A DNA stretch of 64,000 bases from Amorphochlora amoebiformis (taxonomy: Eukaryota > Cercozoa > Chlorarachniophyceae): the NCBI GenBank assembly GCA_054601695.1, contig BAAHQB010000108.1, positions 248,001 through 312,000 on the forward strand, read 5' to 3'. The notes under the pieces were generated by a model. That model saw nothing but the letters and a program-made list of their open reading frames with translations, did no database searches and had not been told where the DNA came from. A program made the translations under genes and the position numbers. This document shows, piece after piece, positions 29,263 to 64,000 of this stretch (positions are counted from its first letter, which is position 1; each line of letters begins with the position of its first letter).

Positions 29263-29390
29263 ATATATATATATATATATTCTATATGTCTATGTATATG
29301 TACATATATACTCACAGATACAAATAGACACACACATATACATAGACACATATACACACATATATATATATATATATTATATTATATATA

Positions 29391-29427
<37 letters not shown>

Positions 29428-29546
29428 TTCATACATATACAGTAATATATATATATATATGTGTGTATATATATATATGTATGTATGTATATGTTTCTCA
29501 TGCATATACAGTATTACAAGGAGTCAGTAGTGTTACAAGTATAATA

Positions 29547-29592
<46 letters not shown>

Positions 29593-29696
29593 TATATATA
29601 TATATATATATATATAATGTACATTTACTATACATGCAAATAAAAGCACAATGTATATTATGTATATATGTATTATACATATATATATATATATAC

Positions 29697-29765
<69 letters not shown>

Positions 29766-29781
29766 TATTCTTGTTACATAC
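29263..29781. repeat. TA/CA microsatellites between the GH28 duplication and the deacetylase gene
   Basis: Low-complexity (TA)n with short TACACA runs. A unique piece at 29,505-29,545 has no splice-compatible reading. Nothing coding is seen. Confidence 0.6.
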
Positions 29782-54093
<24,312 letters not shown>

Positions 54094-54125
54094 TGATTTC
54101 TTCTCGCTAGGATCAGCAGGTTCAA

Positions 54126-54167
<42 letters not shown>

Positions 54168-54203
54168 GAAAAATATATAATATATGCATGTATGTACACA
54201 CAC

Positions 54204-54266
<63 letters not shown>

Positions 54267-54354
54267 TATATAATAAAATTAAATTATTTTATTATATAAT
54301 ATATATATATATATACACACACATATATATATATATATATATCTAAGGTAGATA

Positions 54355-55630
<1,276 letters not shown>

Positions 55631-55679
55631 GAGAACGGAAAGATGGTATTGTGCGGATGTTGTGTTTATGTATTTCTTT

Positions 55680-55692
55680 ATTAAATGTATCA

Positions 55693-55724
<32 letters not shown>

Positions 55725-56907
55725 CATTTGTATTTATTTATACGTTTCTATATATATTATATATATATATATATATATACGTATATGTGTGTACATATAT
55801 ATACACACACAAATGCATACATATATACATATATACACATATATACATACATATATATGTGTATATATACATACACACATATATATATGTACATATACAT
55901 ACATATGTACATATATACATATATACATATATATACACATATACATATGTATGAAATATTCACACACATCCGTATCAATACCCTCCCCGTAATTCTCATC
56001 CTCCGACCCCATGAAAGAACCCAAAAAGTCAATCTCCTCTTCCCCTCCCCTCTTTCATCTCCTTCTTTCCCCCCCCCCCTCTCCGTACCGCGAAATAAAC
56101 ATATCCCAGATATCTCCATCAATATGTACGCATATCTCTATAAATACAAGTAGAAAGAGTTACGTGGAGCTGCCATTCTTGTGTCTCCACAGCCCTCGAA
56201 AGCGCTGTTTTAATCTCCAAATAGCGTTCACGTGACATACTCCAATGTCACTGAGGGTGACAGAGCTTGGGGGTGAGGAGGGGTACTTGGGGGGGGGGAA
56301 AAGGCGGGTTCAGAGGTGGTGTCCCGTGGGAGTTGAGACCATTGATGGAGTTTGAGACGCGAAATATTAAATCTTTTTGAATTCTTCGGCCGAAATCAAA
56401 AAATCTTTTCGGGCGAGATCTCACCAGGTTCACCTTCATTATTTAGGCGTTACAGCCGTGTTACGGTCGCCACTCTAACAGCTTAAATCACCAGTACAGC
56501 ATTATTTAGGTCAGGAGTGCCGATTTGACGTCAGTGGATGCACCATGTGACATATACATACCAGATTTAGTGAATATTCTTGATGATTCTCTAGATTCTT
56601 GGTATGCAGCACTAAGCTCATATAGAATCCAATGATTTAGCTAATTCAGATCACGTACCTGACGGTATACACGTTTTCGACATTAGGAGAGTTAGACATA
56701 CCGTAGGTTATATTATACCAGTTCATCAGAGCTAGTTGTCCAGAGTAGACATTAAAAGTTCATGAATTCACACGAAAGAGAAATCTAGTTTTGGTGTAGA
56801 GTGTACCAGATGTAAGCCGTCTAGAGTAATACCATGATCTGGTCTAACTCCGTGCTACTGCTACGTAGCTAGACCATAACTAGATCATGATCATTGTATC
56901 TACCTAT

Positions 56908-56942
<35 letters not shown>

Positions 56943-57260
56943 TACACAGTCTCTAGACTAGGTAAACGGTCTCTAGGGTCTCTAGGCTAGCTTCTAGAGC
57001 TCTAGGAGCTTGGGTCTAGCGGAGGATATGTATCATAGGAACAGGTATGTCTAGTAATATATACTAGATATACTAGATATATACTCTAAATGTAGGCATA
57101 TATATATATATATACATATACATATACATATATATATATATATATATTTATGTACATATATACATCTAAAATTTGTTGCATACCAGATTTTCAGCCCCAG
57201 AACGTTCACCTGCGTATATAGAGCCTGGTATCTGTTAGCCACAGACTCTAGAGACTAGAC
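55680..57260. other. Intergenic region, no gene recognised
   Basis: TA/CA microsatellites to 55960, then mixed-composition sequence with C and G homopolymer runs (56065-56080, 56290-56300) and, from about 56900, CTAG-rich stretches like those at 17.5 kb. A short piece at 57150-57242 has good splice consensus (acceptor GGCTAACAG, donor CAG/GTGAAC on the minus strand), but its product is unrecognised. Confidence 0.4.
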
Positions 57261-57272
57261 AGAATGAAGGAC

Positions 57273-57607
57273 TAGATCTGGTAGGAAGAGTACCGGCAAA
57301 ACAATTGATATAGTCGATAATTTCAAGGAACACTTCCAAGCCGCAAAGTTCGAGGTATCTAGGGTATCCTCTACTGTCTAGACTGTCTACGTATACTAGG
57401 TATATAGTAGGCATATACTGGATCTCCTGGAGTCCATCAACCAGACCAACCTACATCTTTCCAACTTCCAGACTCTGAGCATAGCCAAAAATAACCTCTA
57501 AAACCTAGAGAACTTCCAGAATTTGTGACGAGAAATTCTAGAACTGCCACTCTCTGATGAAACCGCCAAGTCTAGAGCTGGCAGTAATCTAGGTAATATC
57601 TACTAGA
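57273..57607 (+). pseudogene. Possible decayed leucine-rich-repeat gene
   Basis: A plus-strand piece with acceptor GGTAG and donor GAG/GTATCT (57284-57352) reads KSTGKTIDIVDNFKEHFQAA. Downstream, 57440-57600 reads FQTLSIAKNNL, then TAA, NLENFQNL, then TGA, REILELPLSDE. The spacing fits an LRR of the kind in axonemal dynein light chain 1 (LSL.RNN..NL.GL....LEELW.S). Two in-frame stops, each one base from a sense codon, suggest decay. The assignment is tentative. Confidence 0.3.
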
Positions 57608-57949
57608 TCTAGTCGAGGTTATGATGCGGGTTTGAAGATAACACCTAAGATACAACTAGAACCATATAAGAAAAAAGGCCTGCTTTTGGCAGAGAGTTGT
57701 TTAGACTGAGAGGGAGAAAAAAGAAGAAACTGATGGGAATATAGAAAGACAAATTGTGAGAGAGGAGGGAGAGTGAGCAGTGAAAGAGCTCGGAGAGTAG
57801 GAAAGCCTTGTGAACGGGAAAATAGACCGTGACACCAGGAATATGTTTAGAAAATAGAACTCTCTCTCTGAATAGTAACGGAGATAAGAGCAAGAAACGT
57901 AAGGAGAAAAAAAAAAGCGAGACAGATGGAGAAAATAAATCAACGACAC

Positions 57950-58225
57950 GTGGGTGTGAAAGCTAGCTTGGACGCCTTCTTGGTACCCCTGAACGTTACG
58001 GTAACGGTTAGGGTTAGGGTTAGCGTTAGGGTTAGGGTTAGGGTATGGGTTAGGGTTAGGGTTAGGGTTAGGGTTAGTGGTAACCTTGGTCTTCTTTTGA
58101 GTCACCACCACTTTCATCTTTTAGGGTAGCCTTGTATATGCGTTGTATATATATATATATATAAATATATGAATTTGTATATATATATATATATATAGGT
58201 ATGTATATATATATATATATATGTA

Positions 58226-58292
<67 letters not shown>

Positions 58293-58413
58293 AATATATA
58301 TATTTATTTCTTAAAGGTAAATATTTTAATGTTTATATATATGTAAAATATTCTTTTATACATATATAGACATCCATATGTATATATATGTATATTTGGA
58401 TATATATACACAC

Positions 58414-58488
<75 letters not shown>

Positions 58489-58555
58489 TAGTATAGAAGG
58501 CATATACAAATCTACATAAAAATTGATACACATACACATTCACACACACGCACAG

Positions 58556-58587
<32 letters not shown>

Positions 58588-58627
58588 TATACCTATATAT
58601 ATATATATACCTATATATATATATGTA

Positions 58628-58692
<65 letters not shown>

Positions 58693-58803
58693 TAAACCTT
58701 TAAGTGATGGTCCAAATCCATAGGCTTTGGGGTAGGCCGTGAGTTTATTGCGACGTTAGATACCTTGTATTATATATATACATATATATATAATATATAT
58801 AAA

Positions 58804-58853
<50 letters not shown>

Positions 58854-58991
58854 AGGCCGGATATTTGTTGCGACTTTAGATATCTTATACATATATGTGT
58901 ATATATACATATATGTACACATATACACATACATATATACATACACACACATATACATGTAATATACATATGCATATATATATATATATAC

Positions 58992-59023
<32 letters not shown>

Positions 59024-59146
59024 GCATATACAATATGTAGGGTAGGTCGGATATTTGTTTCGACTTTAGATATCTTCTATATATACACACATATATATAC
59101 ATATGCATATATATATATATATAATATATATATATGTACATATATG

Positions 59147-59240
<94 letters not shown>

Positions 59241-59554
59241 GTAGGCCGGATATTTGTTGCGACTTTAGATATCTTATATATATGTATTATATATAAATAT
59301 ATAAATATATATATATATACACACACACACATACACACACACACATACACATACATATACATACATATATATATATATATATGTTGTATGTATATGTATG
59401 TGTATGTAATATATATGTATGTATGTATATGTATATATATGTGTGTATATATAAGGAGGCCGGGTAGGTGTTGCGACTTTAGATATCTTTATATATATAT
59501 ATATATATATCTTTGTATCTTTACATATATATATATATATATGTATCTTTATAT

Positions 59555-59598
<44 letters not shown>

Positions 59599-59637
59599 GG
59601 TAGGGTGGGTATTTGTTGCGACTTTAGATATCTTATG

Positions 59638-59694
<57 letters not shown>

Positions 59695-59741
59695 GTAGGC
59701 CGGGTATGTGATGCGACTTATAGATCCATGTATGTAGATTC

Positions 59742-59792
<51 letters not shown>

Positions 59793-59957
59793 GTACATAT
59801 AGTATACATATATAATACATAATATATATATGTGTGTATACATATATTTATATGTACATTTAGATGTATATATGTTTATGTATGTATGTGTATATTTATA
59901 AATATAAATTATATGTATATGTATATGTATGTGTATATATGTATGTGTGTATGTATG

Positions 59958-59988
<31 letters not shown>

Positions 59989-60089
59989 GTATATATATAT
60001 ATAAATATATATCTACATATCTATGTATGCATATGAATATATATATATATATATATGTATATATAATATAAAATATATATATACATATG

Positions 60090-60147
<58 letters not shown>

Positions 60148-60488
60148 TGCTAGCGCAACGGAATCATTAAACAATTGTCCAGAGATTGATAGGGTCAGTC
60201 CGGATTAATTCGAACAGCGTGACATGGCATGACGTAACTAAATATTCGGAAGCTCGTTACCACCGGGTAATATCGATTACGACAGGATTACACGATCTCG
60301 AAGAATCTCCAGGATCTCCGGAGATCTCGAGCTATCTGTAGTACATGTACCACTCGCTATCGATATCTGTTCTTCGAACTGCGTCCCCTCGTGCTATTTA
60401 CATTGCTATTTTAACAATATAATATATATAAATATATATATATATGTATATATATATATAGTATTTATACATATATATTTATATAAAT

Positions 60489-60520
<32 letters not shown>

Positions 60521-60581
60521 ATAATATACCTGTGCAGAAGGGCTACCTGTAGACAGTCTTAGTCCTTTAGATCCGGCTATA

Positions 60582-60631
<50 letters not shown>

Positions 60632-60643
60632 GTATACATATAT

Positions 60644-60683
<40 letters not shown>

Positions 60684-60730
60684 ATATATATATATATATA
60701 TATATATGTAAATATATATATATATATATA

Positions 60731-60769
<39 letters not shown>

Positions 60770-61044
60770 GGATTTGTTGATAAGGCTGATGCATACATAG
60801 TTACATTAGATAAAGGATGTATATGTATATATATATGTATATATATATAGGGATTAATGATGAAAATAAAAAAATCAGATGTGTATACATGTATAAATAT
60901 ATTTATATATAATTATATTTATATATAATATGTATGTATATATATATGTATGTGTGTATACATGTATAAATAACATATTTATATCTGTTGATAAGGCTGA
61001 TGCATATATAGTTACATGAGATATATGATGTAATATATATAAAA

Positions 61045-61130
<86 letters not shown>

Positions 61131-61230
61131 ATATACACACGCACACACACATATATATATATATATATATTACATGTATATATATTTTTACATGTATGCG
61201 TGTTATTACATTTTATTATAATACATAATT

Positions 61231-61267
<37 letters not shown>

Positions 61268-61492
61268 CACACACATATATATATATATACACACATATAT
61301 ATATATATATTTTTATGTATATATATACACATATATATATGTATGTGTATGTATATATATATACATATGTATATATACACATGTACACATACACACATAC
61401 ATATATACATACCCTTTCCAAATTCTCCATGTTATGTGTATAATATATATATATATATGTATATATGTGTGTATGTAATGTACATACATATA

Positions 61493-61543
<51 letters not shown>

Positions 61544-61633
61544 ATACCCTTTCCAAATTCCCCTCTAAATGTATCCACGAGACTCATTCTTCGCTCCATT
61601 TGTACCATGTCGTCTGGAATTAATGCATTTCCC

Positions 61634-61672
<39 letters not shown>

Positions 61673-61706
61673 TATTGTATTTATATATTATGTATCATAT
61701 TATTAG

Positions 61707-61743
<37 letters not shown>

Positions 61744-61916
61744 TATATATATATATATATATAATATATATATATATATCTTATTCTTCGCTCCATTTGG
61801 ACCATGTCGTCTGGAATTAATGCATTTCCCCTATATTATATACATAATATATATATATATATATGCAATATATATTATATTTATATACTATGTAATAGTA
61901 CGTATCATATTATTAG

Positions 61917-61950
<34 letters not shown>

Positions 61951-62046
61951 TATCATTAGGAATATACATATACATATATATCTTATTCTTCGCTCCATTT
62001 GTACCATATCGTCTGGAATTAATGCATTTCCCCTATATTATATATA

Positions 62047-62098
<52 letters not shown>

Positions 62099-62169
62099 TT
62101 ATATGCTATGTATCATATGCTATGTATCATATTATTAGGAATATATATATATATATCATATCATTAGGA

Positions 62170-62212
<43 letters not shown>

Positions 62213-62270
62213 ATATATATATCTTATTCTTCGCTTCATTTGTATCCTATTAATGCATTTCCCCTGTATA

Positions 62271-62333
<63 letters not shown>

Positions 62334-62487
62334 TTATTTTTTGTTTCATGTCGTCAGGAGTTTATGCATCTCCCCTATATTATAATATATATATATATAT
62401 AACATATAGATATATATGTGCTTATATATACATTATATATATATATATATACTTATATATACATATTAAAATAAATCTACATATGTA

Positions 62488-62526
<39 letters not shown>

Positions 62527-62613
62527 CATTAGGAATATATGTATATATATATATATCTTATTCTTCGCTTCATTTGTATCATATCGTCAGTAATTAATGC
62601 ATTCCCCTATACA

Positions 62614-62645
<32 letters not shown>

Positions 62646-62714
62646 ATATATAAAATATGTCATATCACTAGGAATTAATAAATTTCCTATATATATATAT
62701 ATACATACACACAC

Positions 62715-62754
<40 letters not shown>

Positions 62755-62808
62755 GATATGAGTTTTTCTGATATGACAATCGCGTTATTGCATTTTATGT
62801 ACATGAAC

Positions 62809-62851
<43 letters not shown>

Positions 62852-62870
62852 ATATACCACATATACACAT

Positions 62871-62968
<98 letters not shown>

Positions 62969-62996
62969 ATATATATATATGTTTTTTTATTTATTT

Positions 62997-63049
<53 letters not shown>

Positions 63050-63122
63050 TACCTATATGACTTTTTCTGATATGACAATCGCGTTCTTGCATGCACTGCG
63101 GATATCAGAAGATCGAAGAACC

Positions 63123-63154
<32 letters not shown>

Positions 63155-63174
63155 TTACATATATACATCAATTT

Positions 63175-63215
<41 letters not shown>

Positions 63216-63812
63216 AATATATATGTACATTTATATATATGTACATATATGTGTCTATGTATTATATATATATGTATATATATATATATATATATAGATA
63301 CCTCCAAGCAGTCCCAAATGCTGGATCCCACTCTTCCGCGAAAAATTCCCGTAAAGTTCCGATTAACCCTAGAATTAGGGTTAGGGTTAGGGTTAGGGTT
63401 AGAGTAAGGGTTAGTATTGGAGTTGAAGGTTCAGAGAAGTACTATTCTCGAAAATAAACCGGATTTCGAGGGTTAGGGTTGGGGTTAGGTTTAGGGTTAG
63501 GGTTAGGGTTAGGGTTAGAGAAATACCCTCTCGTATAATCCCTGATAGCTGATTTCGGAGCTTAGGATATCTAGGGTTAGGGTTAGGGTTAGGATTAGGG
63601 TTAGGGCTAGGGTTGGGGTTAGGGTCAAATGCTACTTTCGGAAGAGGAAGAGATGGGCGCTCATCGGGCTTCCCTAGGGTTAGGGTTAGGGTTAGGGTTA
63701 GGGTTAGGGTTAGGGTTAGGGTTAGGGTTAGGGGCACTTGTTTGAAAAAGGATGCGCCTGCTAAGAATTCGTGTAAGTGATCCATTAGATATTCTACGTT
63801 TTCGAGAACAAC
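57950..63812 (-). CDS. Globin-like protein, partial, nine exons, continues beyond the right edge
   Basis: Minus-strand exons: 63738-63812, 63636-63668, 63527-63560, 63302-63368, 63053-63121, 61548-61633, 58698-58753, 58085-58117, 57950-57988; all phases join. The first five give [20 protein letters not shown], then [22 protein letters not shown] and FFDLLISAV. This resembles the F-G-H helices of single-domain globins (L..L.E.....WTP....AW...YDLL). The heme-pocket E and F helices upstream lie outside the window, so proximal and distal His cannot be checked. The rest ([50 protein letters not shown]) is unrecognised. Exon 58698-58753 has CG where AG is expected at its acceptor. The end may be a read-through to a stop at 57701. 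Confidence 0.5.
58004..58080 (+). repeat. TTAGGG-type intron between globin-like exons 58085-58117 and 57950-57988
   Basis: 96-nt intron (57989-58084), mostly TTAGGG on the plus strand. Sense: donor GTTACCACTAACCC, acceptor GTTCAG. Confidence 0.8.
58852..59728 (-). repeat. Six acceptor-side copies of globin-like exon 58698-58753
   Basis: GTAGGCCGGATATTTGTTGC plus GACTTTAGATATCTT at 58852-58886, 59041-59080, 59241-59276, 59455-59489, 59599-59634 and 59692-59728, spaced about 95-215 bp by (TA)n. On the gene's strand each has a good AAG acceptor before TCGCAACAAATATCC. The intact exon has lost this AG. Confidence 0.85.
60145..60420. other. Unique island in a long intron of the globin-like gene
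   Basis: 275 bp of mixed composition with short palindromes (GATCTCCGGAGATC). No frame or family recognised. Its style resembles the sequence at 49.75-49.93 kb (GGAGATCACGGAGATTG). Confidence 0.4.
60771..60821 (+). other. Possible isolated plus-strand exon with a downstream partial copy
   Basis: TATAG acceptor, then a frame reading [15 protein letters not shown], then GTATAT donor. A degenerate copy lies at 60978-61030. On the minus strand it has an acceptor but no donor. It sits inside an intron of the minus-strand globin-like gene. Product unknown. Confidence 0.3.
61411..61432 (-). repeat. Donor-side copy of globin-like exon 61548-61633
   Basis: ACCCTTTCCAAATTCTCCAT repeats the exon end and donor, downstream in the sense of the gene. 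Confidence 0.7.
61781..62607 (-). repeat. Five acceptor-side copies of globin-like exon 61548-61633
   Basis: Copies at 61781-61830, 61981-62033, 62222-62264, 62332-62374 and 62557-62607 keep the acceptor (ATATAGGGG) and about 50 nt of exon ([13 protein letters not shown]), then break into (TA)n without a donor. Divergence grows with distance from the intact exon. Confidence 0.88.
62754..62799 (-). repeat. Donor-side copy of globin-like exon 63053-63121
   Basis: About 40 nt of the exon end (plus strand TTTTTCTGATATGACAATCG) with a GTAAAT donor in place of GTAGTA, downstream of the intact exon. Confidence 0.8.
63369..63737 (+). repeat. TTAGGG-type introns of the globin-like gene
   Basis: TTAGGG arrays separate exons 63738-63812, 63636-63668, 63527-63560 and 63302-63368. 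Sense acceptors lie in CCCTAGGGAAG, ATCCTAAG and CCCTAATTCTAG; exons are 33-75 nt. A unique piece at 63425-63470 has no acceptor and is not an exon. Confidence 0.8.
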
Positions 63813-63834
63813 CTATATATATATGTATATATGT

Positions 63835-63892
<58 letters not shown>

Positions 63893-63943
63893 CTACGTTT
63901 TCGAGGACAACCTATATATATATTGTATATATGTACATATGTG

Positions 63944-63991
<48 letters not shown>

Positions 63992-64000
63992 TAGATATTC
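63893..64000 (-). repeat. Acceptor-side copies of globin-like exon 63738-63812 and TA array at the window edge
   Basis: ATTCTACGTTTTCGAGGACA (63890-63913) repeats the exon start plus acceptor, and the last bases (ATTAGATATTC) begin another copy. The remainder is (TA)n. Confidence 0.7.

Noticed and set aside
58852-59728. Regularly spaced 35-bp repeats considered as a CRISPR array
   Set aside because: Eukaryotic intron context, TA-filled unequal spacers, and the repeat is a copy of an exon start with its acceptor.

Overview
This is nuclear DNA of an intron-rich eukaryote, most likely a protist or alga. Every coding gene I can reconstruct is broken into very short exons joined by GT-AG introns, and the introns are almost pure simple sequence: (TA)n arrays and TTAGGG/CCCTAA telomere-type repeats. 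There is no sign of bacterial operons, rRNA, tRNA or CRISPR. TTAGGG rather than TTTAGGG argues against land plants, but the lineage cannot be fixed from the window. Almost all long open frames here are meaningless (poly Ile-Tyr from TA arrays, poly Asn-Pro or Thr-Leu from telomeric repeats). The real genes were found by reading the short islands of complex sequence between repeats, on both strands, and checking that splice phases join and that the joined peptide matches a known family.

Layout. (1) 0.17-4.6 kb, minus strand: a Mpv17/PXMP2-family membrane protein, at least seven exons. (2) 5.5-6.35 kb, plus strand: the last two exons of an unidentified gene with an acidic C-terminus, plus a perfect 28-bp inverted repeat. 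(3) 6.6-29.3 kb: a direct tandem duplication, each unit carrying a secreted glycoside hydrolase family 28 (polygalacturonase-like) gene on the plus strand. Copy 1 has 12 exons and 465 codons. Copy 2 keeps exons 1-10 in frame but has lost the genomic segment holding exons 11 and 12. (4) 29.8-54.1 kb, minus strand: a zinc-dependent class II-type histone deacetylase spread over about 40 exons averaging about 44 nt. The catalytic domain is complete and is followed by an extension with a possible Tudor-like segment. (5) 54.4-55.6 kb: a purine (GA) tract upstream of the deacetylase. (6) 57.3-57.6 kb, plus strand: possible remains of a leucine-rich-repeat gene. (7) 57.9 kb to the right edge, minus strand: nine exons of a globin-like protein that continues beyond the window.

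Two patterns run through all genes and are the most unusual content. First, the introns are built from simple repeats and take their splice signals from repeat variants: TA-type introns run GTATAT...TATAG, and telomere-type introns run GTAACC...CCCTAG with CTAAC (branch-point-like) in every unit on the sense strand. Second, many exons are accompanied by partial copies of one edge. Copies carrying the acceptor plus the exon start lie upstream of the intact exon; copies carrying the exon end plus the donor lie downstream. Tandem duplication with one breakpoint inside the exon explains this polarity and leaves introns full of decoy splice sites.

The genes do not form one pathway: a peroxisomal/mitochondrial-type membrane protein, a secreted pectin-type hydrolase pair, a chromatin enzyme and a possible heme protein. 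Exon coordinates are inferences from splice consensus, phase and family similarity; no transcript evidence was available.
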